Shown here in pieces: positions 1 to 7,483 of a stretch of 37,028 nucleotides of DNA. This DNA comes from AP-15 sp035570595. Lineage in GTDB: Bacteria > Pseudomonadota > Alphaproteobacteria > ATCC43930 > CGMCC-115725. Position 1 is the stretch's first letter. Each line of letters starts with the position of its first letter. The stretch is taken from positions 1 through 37,028 of the forward strand of contig DATMLF010000036.1 of NCBI GenBank assembly GCA_035570595.1. The letters are read 5' to 3'. A model generated the notes under the pieces. It searched no databases. It saw nothing but the letters and a program-made list of their open reading frames with translations, and was not told the origin of the DNA. Both the position numbers and the translations under genes were made by a program.

Positions 1-51
1 GGCCGGAGCCGGCTGTCGAGCCTCGGCCGTGTTTTGGTCGCGTTTTGGCGG

Positions 52-1203
52 TCACCACCGCCGTCGCCGCGGTGGCGAGACCGTGGCCCGGGATGAGGGG
101 GCGAGCATCGCCGTCGGCTGGGTCCACTCGCGCCACAGCGCCATCAGCGCCGCCATCACGACCGGCCCGAGAAACAGCCCGAGCAGCCCAAAGGTTTCCA
201 AACCCCCGAGAATCCCGAGCAAGACCCACAAAAACGGCAGCCGCGCCGCGCCGCCGATCAGAATCGGGCGCACGAAATGATCGGCGACAAAGACCACCAG
301 AAAGCCGAAGGCGACAACCGCGACGGCAGCGCCGGTGCTCCCGCTTGTTGCGAGGTAGAGGCCCGCCGCGCAAAACGCCAGCGGCGCGCCAAACGGGATC
401 ACCGCGACAATCCCGGTCAGCGCCGCGAACGGCACGGCATGCGGCAGATGGGCCAAGGCATAAGCGCAGCCGATCAGCACGCCCTCCGCGAGGCCGACCA
501 GCACCAGCCCGGTCACCGTCCCGTGCACCGCCGCGACCATGTGGCGCGCGACCCGCTCGCCGCTCGGGCCGAGCACGCGCTGGCTCAGCCCCAACAGCTG
601 GCGGCACAGCCCGTCGCCGTCGCGAAACAGAAAAAACAGGGTCAGCAAGGTGAACCCGAAAATCACCAGCCGGTGGACAATCTCGGCTCCGATCGCGCGC
701 GCCGAAGCCGCGGCCGGGACGTGCGTGTAAAGCCGGCCGAGCAGCTCCTGCATGGTCTGCGGGTCGCTCAGATGGGCTTTCCACCACTCGGCGACCGGGT
801 AGCCGATCCCGGGCAGGCGGGGCAGCCAGGCGGGGACCGGCAACCCGCTATGCCGCACTTCGCCGACATACTCCACGAGACTGCCGCTTTCCCGCGCGAC
901 TTCGACTGCCGCATAGACAAGGGGAACGACCAGCACCAAGCCGACCAGCAGGGCCGCGGCGAGCGGCAGCCCGATCCGGTGGCCGCGCGGCGGAAACCTC
1001 TGCTCTGCCCGCCGGTACAGCGGCCAGAGGGCGATCGCCAAGATCGTCGCCCAGGCCAGGGCCGGCAGGAAATGCCGAAGGATCCACAGTCCGAGCAATC
1101 CGAGGCCGGCCGCCAGCACGACGCGCGAGACGCGTTGCGCCCCTTCCGAGGATGCTCTTTCGATTTCGTGCGTTTCCTCCGGAGGATCGCCGTCGCGGTC
1201 CAT
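52..1203 (-). CDS. AI-2E family transporter (PerM/YdiK-like membrane protein)
   Basis: Polytopic inner-membrane protein of the AI-2E transporter family (383 aa from this start). Members export or import small molecules or ions, and the substrate here cannot be read from sequence. A short charged N-terminus is followed by a hydrophobic pair of helices (GLGLLGLWILRHFLPALAWA), a large soluble middle segment, and a C-terminal block of five or so helices including the family-typical ADHFVRPILIGG and LGLFLGPVVMAAL stretches. I chose the ATG at 1203 because GAGGA lies about 8 bases upstream; an in-frame start at 1272 would add 23 residues without a better ribosome site. The gene is transcribed alone, with 266 bases to the next minus-strand gene. 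Family assignment is firm, role is not. Confidence 0.85.
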   Translation of the reverse strand: MDRDGDPPEETHEIERASSEGAQRVSRVVLAAGLGLLGLWILRHFLPALAWATILAIALWPLYRRAEQRFPPRGHRIGLPLAAALLVGLVLVVPLVYAAVEVARESGSLVEYVGEVRHSGLPVPAWLPRLPGIGYPVAEWWKAHLSDPQTMQELLGRLYTHVPAAASARAIGAEIVHRLVIFGFTLLTLFFLFRDGDGLCRQLLGLSQRVLGPSGERVARHMVAAVHGTVTGLVLVGLAEGVLIGCAYALAHLPHAVPFAALTGIVAVIPFGAPLAFCAAGLYLATSGSTGAAVAVVAFGFLVVFVADHFVRPILIGGAARLPFLWVLLGILGGLETFGLLGLFLGPVVMAALMALWREWTQPTAMLAPSSRATVSPPRRRRW

Positions 1204-1469
1204 CGCGCGTCCTCGCTCATTCCGAATCGCAAGCTCGACGATCGCTGCCCCGGCCGAGTAGGGCCGGCGCACGGTTCGTCAAGGGCAGGGCAACCGCCCG
1301 GCCGATCTTGCGAAACAGCCAGCCGACGCGATCGTCCGGCATCAGCGTAGCATTGATCGCGATACGCCACGATCGCCGCCCGGTCCAGGGGGCACGGCCG
1401 CAGCCAATCGCCATCTCGCTCCAGGGCGGCCGGGGATGCGCCCGGCCCCGCACACGCCGGCTCTCTTTG

Positions 1470-1997
1470 CTACGCGGTGCGGCGGGCGATCGCCGCGGTG
1501 ATCAGCGCCGCGGCTTCGCCTGGCTCCGCCCAGCGCTCGACCTTGACCCATTTCCCGGGTTCGAGATCCTTGTAGTGGCTAAAGAAATGCGCGACCTGGC
1601 TGCACAAGACCGGCGGCAGGTCGCGGTACGAGCGCACCGCGGCGTAATAGGGGTGCAGCTCGTCGACCGGGACGGCGAGGATCTTTTCGTCGGGGCCGTT
1701 CTCGTCCGCCATGATCAACGCGCCGACCGGCCGGCAGCGCACGACCGCGCCCGGCACGACCGCGACAGTGCCGACGATCAGCACGTCGATCGGGTCGCCG
1801 TCCTCCGCCAGGGTGTGCGGCACAAACCCGTAATTTCCGGGGTAGAACATCGCGGTGTGCAGAAAACGGTCGACCGTCAGCGCGCCCGACTCCTTGTCGA
1901 TCTCGTATTTGACCGGCTCGCCGCCCTGCGGGATCTCGACGATCACGTTTATGTCGTGCGGCGGCGAACGCCCGGGCAAAATCTTGGCGACGTTCAT
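1470..1997 (-). CDS. ppa: Inorganic pyrophosphatase (family I)
   Basis: Soluble Mg-dependent hydrolase that splits pyrophosphate to two phosphates in the cytoplasm, pulling biosynthetic reactions forward. The 175-aa length is normal for bacterial family I enzymes. The signature DGDPIDVL is at residues 66-73 and supplies two of the metal-binding aspartates (D66, D71); the third is in the NGPDEKI segment near residue 103, and the substrate-binding E21/K30/R44 positions are present. A GAGGGG motif sits 7 bases before the ATG. The gene lies 32 bases downstream of the VOC-family gene on the same strand, so the two are probably co-transcribed. Confidence 0.95.
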   Translation of the reverse strand: MNVAKILPGRSPPHDINVIVEIPQGGEPVKYEIDKESGALTVDRFLHTAMFYPGNYGFVPHTLAEDGDPIDVLIVGTVAVVPGAVVRCRPVGALIMADENGPDEKILAVPVDELHPYYAAVRSYRDLPPVLCSQVAHFFSHYKDLEPGKWVKVERWAEPGEAAALITAAIARRTA

Positions 1998-2029
1998 GGC
2001 GGCCCCTCAGCCGAGAGCGGGGAAGAGCG

Positions 2030-2500
2030 TCAGGGCCCCATCCCCTTTTCGGCGAGCTCGTGCAACGCCTTCTCGCTCTTCACGGCGTCAAAGCCCATCG
2101 CATTCATGACATGCGGCGCCTTGGTGAACTGGATGTCGCGGTATTCCACGACTTCGACACGGTTGCCCCACGGATCGAGAAAGTCGAGAAACGGGCCCGG
2201 CAGCAATTCCCCGCCGGCCGCCTCGACCAACGCCCGCACCCGGGAGCGGTCGTCGACGACAAGCCCGAAATGCCGGCGCTGGTCGCGGTTCTCGCCGGGG
2301 CACTGCATCAGGTTGATGAACTGGTCGCCAAGCTCGATAAAGGCGTTGCCCGGGCGTTTGGCGCGCAGGGTGAAATCGAAGATCTTGCCGTAAAAGGCGA
2401 GCGCCTCGTCGATGTCGCCGACTTCGAGCGCCACATGGTTGATGCCGACAAGCCGCGGCTTCCCGCGCGTGGCGGCCTGCCCCCGGGTGGTCTCGGCCAT
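2030..2500 (-). CDS. VOC superfamily (glyoxalase-fold) protein
   Basis: Single-chain vicinal-oxygen-chelate fold protein, 156 aa. Two beta-alpha-beta-beta-beta halves are recognisable: INHVALEVGD (20-29) to AFIELGD (53-59), then HFGLVVDD (77-84) to DPWGNRVEVVEY (109-120). Candidate metal ligands H22, E56, H77 and E116 fall at the family positions, so it is probably an active metalloenzyme such as a dioxygenase, lyase or isomerase, but no substrate can be assigned. The C-terminal tail (about 123-156) is helical and lies outside the fold. It is probably co-transcribed with the pyrophosphatase 32 bases downstream, an association that says little about function. Confidence 0.85.
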   Translation of the reverse strand: MAETTRGQAATRGKPRLVGINHVALEVGDIDEALAFYGKIFDFTLRAKRPGNAFIELGDQFINLMQCPGENRDQRRHFGLVVDDRSRVRALVEAAGGELLPGPFLDFLDPWGNRVEVVEYRDIQFTKAPHVMNAMGFDAVKSEKALHELAEKGMGP

Positions 2501-2529
2501 TGCTTCCTCCTGGAGATTGCGTCGTCCCC

Positions 2530-2559
2530 ACTATATCGGGTGCAAACGGCCGAGTTCGA
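2530..2559 (-). promoter_or_regulatory. Possible promoter for VOC-ppa
   Basis: On the minus strand a TATAGT (-10-like, plus-strand 2530-2535) lies 29 bases upstream of the VOC start. A weak -35-like TCGAAC is 18 bases further upstream. The -10 is good and the -35 poor, so this is tentative. Confidence 0.3.
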
Positions 2560-2618
2560 TCCCGCGCGCGGCGAGGATCGTGCCGGCGCCGGCCGGGCGG
2601 CTGTCGCGCGACGGCCGG

Positions 2619-2646
2619 TTGGTCGGCCGGCGCGGGAGGGTATAAT
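2619..2646 (+). promoter_or_regulatory. Sigma70-like promoter of the enoyl-CoA hydratase gene
   Basis: A perfect TATAAT (2641-2646) is preceded at 16 bases by TTGGTC (2619-2624). It lies 30 bases before the ATG at 2676, giving a short leader that contains the ribosome site. AT-rich hexamers of this kind are rare by chance in such GC-rich DNA. Confidence 0.5.
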
Positions 2647-2675
2647 CGCCGCCTGACCTCCAGCGGGAGACGGGA

Positions 2676-3455
2676 ATGTCGGTTGATCTGTCGGTCGAGG
2701 GCGCGGTCGCGAAGGTCGTGTTGAACCGCCCGGAAAAATTGAACGCGCTCAGCGTCGAGATGCGCCAGAGCCTGTGCGACCATTTTGCCCGTCTGCGCTA
2801 TGACGACAGTGTGCGCGTGGTGGTCGTGACCGGGGCGGGGCGGGGGTTCTGCTCGGGCGCGGATGTCGACCGCATGGCCGGGCAGCAGCACGATCTGCGC
2901 GGCGGCCGCCAGCGGCTGCAACAGGGCGGCCACACTTTTATCCGCGCCCTGCACGCGATCGAAAAACCGACCATCGCCGCGGTGCGCGGCCCGGCGGTCG
3001 GCATCGGCTGGAGCATCGCGCTCGCCTGCGACCTCGTCGTCGCGTCCGAAACCGCGCGGTTTTCGCAAATCTTCCGGCGCATCGGGCTCGCCCCCGACGG
3101 CGGCGCCATCTGGTTCCTGACCCGCCGGCTCGGCATGGCCAAGGCAAAGGAGCTGGTGTTTACCGCGCGTTTTGTCGAGGCCGCGGAGGCATTGGCGCTG
3201 GGGCTTGTCAACTATGTCGTTGAGGACGACCGGCTGACCGCAAAAACCGACGAGCTGGCGGCCGACCTCGCGGCCGCCCCGACCTTTGCGCTGGGGCTGG
3301 CGAAAAAGCTGTTCCACGCCGCGGTCGGCCCGAGCCTCGACGATTATCTCGACATCGAGAGCCTGGTGCAGCCGCAATTGCACATGACCGCCGACAACGC
3401 CGAGGGTGTCGCCGCCTTTCGCGAAAAGCGCGCGCCAAAGTTCGTCGGCCGCTGA
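2676..3455 (+). CDS. Enoyl-CoA hydratase/isomerase family protein
   Basis: Crotonase-fold enzyme acting on a CoA thioester, 259 aa, normal for the family. The two oxyanion-hole segments are clear: GRGFCSGAD (55-63) and GPAVGIG (105-111). At the usual active-site loop it carries APDGG (139-143), an Asp-containing form like that of PaaG-type isomerases rather than the two-glutamate hydratase pattern, so isomerase or another crotonase chemistry is at least as likely as hydration. The C-terminal REKRAPKFVGR ending is typical. The start is supported by GGGAGA just upstream and by a good promoter. It stands alone between two minus-strand genes. Substrate unknown. Confidence 0.88.
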   Translation: MSVDLSVEGAVAKVVLNRPEKLNALSVEMRQSLCDHFARLRYDDSVRVVVVTGAGRGFCSGADVDRMAGQQHDLRGGRQRLQQGGHTFIRALHAIEKPTIAAVRGPAVGIGWSIALACDLVVASETARFSQIFRRIGLAPDGGAIWFLTRRLGMAKAKELVFTARFVEAAEALALGLVNYVVEDDRLTAKTDELAADLAAAPTFALGLAKKLFHAAVGPSLDDYLDIESLVQPQLHMTADNAEGVAAFREKRAPKFVGR

Positions 3456-3546
3456 CCGCAAGCCACGCGACCGCCGCCGCCCCTGGGCTCTCTCGCGAAT
3501 TCGCCGACCGGCGCGCCGGGTCAAGCCGCCGCGGCGCCACCGAGCA

Positions 3547-5202
3547 CTAGTTGCGGCCGGAGACCAGGCCGCGGGCGACGATCTGCGCCTGGATTTCGGC
3601 GGCGCCCTCAAAGATGTTCAGGATGCGGGCGTCGCACAGGACGCGGCTGATCGGGTATTCGAGCGCGTAGCCGTTGCCGCCGTGGATCTGCAACGCGTTG
3701 TCGGCGTTCGACCAGGCGGTGCGCGCGGCGAGCAGCTTGGCCATGCCGGCCTCGATGTCGCAGCGCCGGCCGCTGTCTTTTTCGCGTGCCGCGAAATAGG
3801 TGACCTGGCGCGCCACCATCGTCTCCGCCGCCATCGTCGCAAGCCTTTGAGCGACCCGCGGGAACGCGGCGAGCGGCTTGCCGAACTGCCGCCGCTCAAG
3901 CGCGTAGGCGAGGGCGAGATCGAGGGCGTTCTGCGCCACCCCGACGGCGCGCGAAGCGGTCTGAATGCGCGCGCTCTCGAACGTCGCCATCAGCTGCTTG
4001 AAACCCTGGCCCTCGGCCTCGCCGAGCAAGCCCTCGGCCGGCACGGCAAAGCCGTCGAAAGCGATCTCGTACTCCTTCATCCCGCGATAGCCGAGCACCG
4101 GGATTTCGGTGCCGCTCATGCCGGCCGCCGGAAACGGGTCGGCATCGGTGCCGCGCGGCTTTGGCGCCAGAAACATGCTGAGCCCGCGATAGCCCCGCTC
4201 GCCCGGGTCGGTGCGCGCCAATAACGTCATCAGGTCGGAGCGCGACCCGTGGGTGATCCACGTCTTGGCGCCGTAGATGCGGTAGACGCCGCCCTCGCGC
4301 ACCGCGCGCGTCGCGACGCCGGCAAGGTCCGAGCCGGCGCCGGGCTCGGTAAAGACCGCCGTCGGCAGCACCGCGCCCGACGCGATCGCCGGCAGCCACC
4401 GCGCCTTTTGCGCGGCGGTGCCGCCGAGCCGGATCAGCTCGCCGGCGATCTCCGACCGCGTGCCGAGCGAGCCGACGCCGAGCCAGCCGCGCGACAATTC
4501 CTCGGAGACGAGGCACATCGCCGTCTTGCCGAGCCCAAGCCCGCCATAGTCCTCGGGGATCGTCAGGCCGAAGACGCCGATCGCCGCCAACTCCTCGATC
4601 AGCGCCAGCGGGATCAGCTGGTCGCGGCGGTGCCAGTCCTGCGCGAACGGGGCGACCGCACGCTCGGCAAACCGGCGCACCTGGTCGCGGATCAGGTCTA
4701 ATGTCGGGTCGTCGAGCCCGATCCGACCGAACCCCGCCTCGCCGCGTCCGGCGATCAGCATGCCGAGCCGCGAGCGGGCCGCGGGGAGCGCCGCGGCCAG
4801 TGCGCCGGCGGCGCCGAGCCGTAACGGCCTCGTTTCGTTGTCGGTCAGCCCGAGATCGCAGGGCCGCGCGAACTCGGCTTGCGCCATCGGGATGCCGCCG
4901 GCGAGCTGAGCCAGCCCCTCGCCAAAAGCGGTTTCGAGGATCAGGGCTTCGCCGTCGCCGAGCGCGCCCGCCTCGTCGAGGCGCTGCGCCCAGCCGCGGA
5001 TCTGGGCGAGGCCGGCAACCGTCGCCGCGACCCAAGCAAGCGCATGGGCGCCAAACTGACCGGCGTCGAGCAGCGACGGGTCGATGGCGCCATCGGGAGC
5101 GACGCGCGCCGCGACTTTCGCCCGGCCCGCGGCAAGAAACGCCTCGGCCGCGCCAAACGCCTCCCCGGCGGCGGCCAAGAGGGTGCGCCGGCCGCTCGCC
5201 AC
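3547..5202 (-). CDS. mcd: (2S)-methylsuccinyl-CoA dehydrogenase
   Basis: FAD-dependent acyl-CoA dehydrogenase of 551 aa. An N-terminal extension of about 165 residues precedes a normal acyl-CoA dehydrogenase core (about 166-551), the layout of Mcd, which oxidises (2S)-methylsuccinyl-CoA to mesaconyl-CoA in the ethylmalonyl-CoA pathway for acetyl-CoA assimilation. Core segments closely match the Mcd family as I remember it: VSEELSRGWLGVGSLGTRSE (232-251), FTEPGAGSDL at the flavin (284-293), GMKEYEIAFDGF (374-385), and the C-terminal LNIFEGAAEIQAQ, whose Glu in IFEG (532) is the usual acyl-CoA dehydrogenase base position. The start is GTG, with GGAG/GAGG directly upstream. It lies 33 bases after a small lipoprotein gene. 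Assignment is from remembered family sequence, not a search. Confidence 0.85.
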   Translation of the reverse strand: MASGRRTLLAAAGEAFGAAEAFLAAGRAKVAARVAPDGAIDPSLLDAGQFGAHALAWVAATVAGLAQIRGWAQRLDEAGALGDGEALILETAFGEGLAQLAGGIPMAQAEFARPCDLGLTDNETRPLRLGAAGALAAALPAARSRLGMLIAGRGEAGFGRIGLDDPTLDLIRDQVRRFAERAVAPFAQDWHRRDQLIPLALIEELAAIGVFGLTIPEDYGGLGLGKTAMCLVSEELSRGWLGVGSLGTRSEIAGELIRLGGTAAQKARWLPAIASGAVLPTAVFTEPGAGSDLAGVATRAVREGGVYRIYGAKTWITHGSRSDLMTLLARTDPGERGYRGLSMFLAPKPRGTDADPFPAAGMSGTEIPVLGYRGMKEYEIAFDGFAVPAEGLLGEAEGQGFKQLMATFESARIQTASRAVGVAQNALDLALAYALERRQFGKPLAAFPRVAQRLATMAAETMVARQVTYFAAREKDSGRRCDIEAGMAKLLAARTAWSNADNALQIHGGNGYALEYPISRVLCDARILNIFEGAAEIQAQIVARGLVSGRN

Positions 5203-5235
5203 CTCCGGCGCCTCAGTCCTGCGCGGAGGCTTTGT

Positions 5236-5454
5236 TCATTCCTGCGGCAGCTGGTAGGTGTGCGGGAGCGTCGTCGGCAGGTTCGGGTCGGGGATCTTCA
5301 AGGAGTCGGACTGGGTCATGCGCACCGCCGAAATGTCGTCGGCGACAGCATGCAGGTTTTGAATGTTGCTTGCGCGCTCGGGCGCGCCGATGCTGCATCC
5401 GACGCCCGCGGAAAGCGCCAGCGCGACGACCAGGCCGAGGCGCATCGTGTTCAT
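5236..5454 (-). CDS. Small lipoprotein of unknown function
   Basis: A 72-aa exported lipoprotein. A hydrophobic signal (LGLVVALALSAGVGC) ends in a lipobox with Cys at residue 20, followed by a polar tail with no domain I recognise. The ATG at 5454 has a strong AAGGAG site 8 bases upstream, which is good evidence that it is a real gene. It sits between a 49-aa membrane protein (13 bases upstream) and methylsuccinyl-CoA dehydrogenase (33 bases downstream), so the three appear to be one operon, though no functional link is evident. Confidence 0.72.
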   Translation of the reverse strand: MNTMRLGLVVALALSAGVGCSIGAPERASNIQNLHAVADDISAVRMTQSDSLKIPDPNLPTTLPHTYQLPQE

Positions 5455-5467
5455 CCACCGCTCCTTT

Positions 5468-5617
5468 TTAACGGAAAATCACGTAAGCTACCGCAAATAG
5501 AACCACTACGAGGACCAGTGACACCAACAGTATGTAGCGCACCACGCCCTCTTTGGTAGCCTGGCGCGCCTCGGTCTCGCTCACGACGATCGGTTTTTTC
5601 ACAACCGTGCATCCCAT
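5468..5617 (-). CDS. Small single-pass membrane protein
   Basis: Forty-nine-residue protein with a short polar N-terminus (KKPIVVSETEARQATKEG) and one strongly hydrophobic helix (VVRYILLVSLVLVVVLFAVA) ending at VIFR. The N-terminal motif recalls short uncharacterised alphaproteobacterial membrane proteins with a PIVV-ETEARQ opening. I chose the ATG at 5617; a longer frame from 5698 would add 27 residues of arginine- and histidine-rich sequence unlike a real N-terminus. GAAGG lies about 12 bases upstream. It is the first gene of a likely operon with the lipoprotein and mcd. Confidence 0.65.
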   Translation of the reverse strand: MGCTVVKKPIVVSETEARQATKEGVVRYILLVSLVLVVVLFAVAYVIFR

Positions 5618-5705
5618 GCTGCCCAACCTTCTGCGGTGAAAACAAAAGGCCACCGCCTTCCGATCCGGCAAAAGCCAAGGAATGCCGCAATAAGACACGA
5701 GCGCA

Positions 5706-5734
5706 TTGACGGTTTGGGGCGCGCGGCGTAAATC
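5706..5734 (+). promoter_or_regulatory. Sigma70-like promoter of the ACT-Nudix operon
   Basis: TTGACG (5706-5711) and TAAATC (5729-5734) are separated by exactly 17 bases, the best-looking plus-strand promoter in the first 6 kb. Transcription from about 5741 would give a leader of roughly 100 bases before the ATG at 5845, containing the hairpin at 5789-5811. Confidence 0.6.
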
Positions 5735-5788
5735 TGTGTCCGTGGTCCTGACGACATTTCATGCCCGGTGCAGCCGGCGAATTAGCCT

Positions 5789-5811
5789 CCCGAACCCCGC
5801 GCGGGTTCGGG
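5789..5811 (+). promoter_or_regulatory. Leader hairpin upstream of the ACT-domain gene
   Basis: A perfect inverted repeat: CCCGAACCC (5789-5797), loop CGCGC, GGGTTCGGG (5803-5811). It lies 33 bases before the ATG at 5845 and downstream of the predicted promoter, so it should form in the leader RNA. No T-run follows, so it is not a simple intrinsic terminator. It could be an operator, an mRNA-stability element or an attenuator-like structure. Confidence 0.5.
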
Positions 5812-5844
5812 CCCAGCCGATTTGCCCTATGTTCACCGAGGATC

Positions 5845-6147
5845 ATGGCCATGCCGTCAGCCGTTGCGACCGCCGCTGAAACCAGTCTTTCCGAAACGTC
5901 TTGCTTTTCCGTTCACGCACGGGCCGAGCCCGGCGTGATGCCGCGCGTGCTTGAGCTGTTCGCCAAGCGCGGGCTTGTGCCCTCGCTGTGGCGCAGCGCG
6001 GTTTCCGGGGCGGATCAACCGCGGTTGACCATCGAAGTCGAGATGAGCGGCCTGGCCCGCGACCGCACCGACTATATCGCCGCGTGCATGCGGCAAATCG
6101 CTTGCGTCGACGCCGTGCTGACCTGGCACCGCGACCGCGGCGCCTGA
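5845..6147 (+). CDS. Small ACT-domain-like protein
   Basis: A 100-aa protein whose residues about 20-95 look like one ACT domain: FSVHARAEPGVMPRVLELFA gives the first strand and helix, then LTIEVEMSG, and a second helix with a final strand ACVDAVLTWHR. ACT domains bind amino acids or other small ligands and occur alone in IlvN-like regulatory subunits, but no acetolactate synthase gene is nearby. I chose the ATG at 5845 (GAGG 6 bases upstream); the in-frame ATG at 5761 would place the leader hairpin inside the gene. It is followed at 17 bases by the Nudix gene, so they are probably co-transcribed. Confidence 0.65.
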   Translation: MAMPSAVATAAETSLSETSCFSVHARAEPGVMPRVLELFAKRGLVPSLWRSAVSGADQPRLTIEVEMSGLARDRTDYIAACMRQIACVDAVLTWHRDRGA

Positions 6148-6164
6148 CCGAAGAGTTCAGCGCT

Positions 6165-7016
6165 GTGTCATTCGTCGACCACATCCGCCGGTGCAACAAT
6201 TACGACGCGGCGCGCGTCGTCCCCCTTCTCGCCGGCGGCGACCGGATCGGGCTTGTCCGCCGCGACAACGCCGAGGCGCTGCGGCGCTTTCCCGAGGTCT
6301 TCCGGGTGGCGGATGGCCGGGTCGAGCTCGTGGCGCGCGGCGACGCGGCGGCAATCGGCCGTGCGGTGGACGGCGTGGTGGACGCGCTCGCCGGCGAACA
6401 GCAGATCCCAAAGACCCGCAACGAGACGTTCGACGTGGCGCCCCGCTGGGGGGCGCCCGCGGTCTTCCGCCTCGATCGCGGGGCGGTGCCGTTTTTCGGG
6501 ACGCGCGCCTACGGCGTCCACCTCAACGGCTACCGCCGGGCCGCGGACGCGAGCTTGCTGTGGGTCGGCCACCGCGCCCCCGACAAGCAAGTCGCGCCGA
6601 ACAAGCTCGACAACCTCGTCGCCGGCGGGATCGGCAACGGCGCGGGGCTCGTCGAGACCCTGGTCAAGGAGGCCGACGAGGAAGCCATGATCCCGCCCGA
6701 CCTGGTCGCGCGGGCGGTTCCCGCCGGCGCCGTCTCCTATCGCATGGAGACGCCGCTCGGCATTCGCGACGACGTGCTGTTTGTCTACGACCTCGAAGTG
6801 CCGGCCGATTTCACGCCGCGCAACCGCGACGGCGAGTTTGTCGGCTTTGAGCTGATGCCGGCGGCGGCGGTGCTGGACCGCATCCGCGCGACCTGCGACT
6901 TCAAGTTCAACGTCACCCTGGTGATCCTCGATTTTGCGGTGCGGCACGGGCTTTTGCGCCCCGACGACCCGGAATATCTCGACGTCGCCTCGGGGCTGCA
7001 CCGTCCGCTCGACTGA
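6165..7016 (+). CDS. Nudix hydrolase with DUF4743-type N-terminus
   Basis: A 283-aa protein with two parts: an N-terminal DUF4743-like domain (about 1-110, including MSFVDHIRRCNNYD) and a C-terminal Nudix domain. The Nudix box GNGAGLVETLVKEADEEA keeps the catalytic KE-x-x-EE helix. Proteins of this architecture are often annotated as thiamine-pyrophosphokinase-related or as hydrolases of thiamine diphosphate analogues, so a nucleotide or thiamine-analogue pyrophosphatase role is reasonable but unproven. I chose the GTG at 6165: upstream in-frame sequence overlaps the ACT gene in another frame and is not protein-like. An AAGAG motif lies about 10 bases upstream. It runs convergent with the RsbW-like gene. 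Confidence 0.82.
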   Translation: MSFVDHIRRCNNYDAARVVPLLAGGDRIGLVRRDNAEALRRFPEVFRVADGRVELVARGDAAAIGRAVDGVVDALAGEQQIPKTRNETFDVAPRWGAPAVFRLDRGAVPFFGTRAYGVHLNGYRRAADASLLWVGHRAPDKQVAPNKLDNLVAGGIGNGAGLVETLVKEADEEAMIPPDLVARAVPAGAVSYRMETPLGIRDDVLFVYDLEVPADFTPRNRDGEFVGFELMPAAAVLDRIRATCDFKFNVTLVILDFAVRHGLLRPDDPEYLDVASGLHRPLD

Positions 7017-7050
7017 GCCCCGGCCCCGAACCCCTCGCAACGCCCGCGGC

Positions 7051-7473
7051 TCAACTCTCGCGACCCAGCCGGCGAACCAAGGTCAGCCGGTTGCGGCCGT
7101 CGCCGCGGCGGTAATCCGCCTCGTCGACGAGCGCGCGCAGGATGTGCAGCCCGAGCCCGCCGATCGGCCGCTCCGCCGCCGGGCGGCCGAGATCCGGCGG
7201 GTCGCACGCCAGCGGGTCGAACGGCGCGCCGTCGTCGCTGAAACCGATTTCGAGCCGCCCCGGCCGAGCCGCGAGCGTCACCTCGATCCGGCCGACCCGC
7301 CCACCCTCGGGACAGCCGTAGCGCACGGCGTTTAGGAACAGCTCCTCGAGGATCACCAGCAGGCGCGCCTGCTCGGCGCCGGGCAAGCCGCAGCGGCATG
7401 CAAATGCCTCGGCGAACTCGACCAAGGCCGGGAGCTCGGCCTCGACCCCGCGCAAGCCCAAAACCGCGTTCAT
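7051..7473 (-). CDS. RsbW-like ATP-binding (anti-sigma/serine kinase type) protein
   Basis: A 140-aa stand-alone GHKL ATPase domain of the HATPase_c_2 type. The N-box EELFLNAVRYG (43-53, Asn48), the DDGAPFDP segment (80-87) and the glycine lid GGLGLH (105-110) are all intact, so it should bind ATP. Family members phosphorylate a serine in a STAS-domain antagonist and/or sequester a sigma factor. The gene immediately upstream (10-base gap) encodes a protein with just such a STAS domain, so the two probably form a partner-switching pair. No sigma factor is encoded in the window, so the output is unknown. Confidence 0.85.
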   Translation of the reverse strand: MNAVLGLRGVEAELPALVEFAEAFACRCGLPGAEQARLLVILEELFLNAVRYGCPEGGRVGRIEVTLAARPGRLEIGFSDDGAPFDPLACDPPDLGRPAAERPIGGLGLHILRALVDEADYRRGDGRNRLTLVRRLGRES

Positions 7474-7483
7474 CGCTTCCGCT

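Noticed and set aside
277..1350. Long plus-strand frame opposite the AI-2E transporter
   Set aside because: Antisense to a clear membrane-protein gene and rich in Arg/Gln/Asp; an artefact of high GC.
1217..1453. Minus-strand open frame of 78 codons between the transporter and ppa genes
   Set aside because: GTG start without a ribosome site, arginine-rich composition, no recognisable family; it could be a gene remnant, but nothing supports it.
3508..3519. Palindrome CCGGCGCGCCGG between convergent genes, considered as a terminator
   Set aside because: No loop, no T-run; such palindromes are expected at this GC content.
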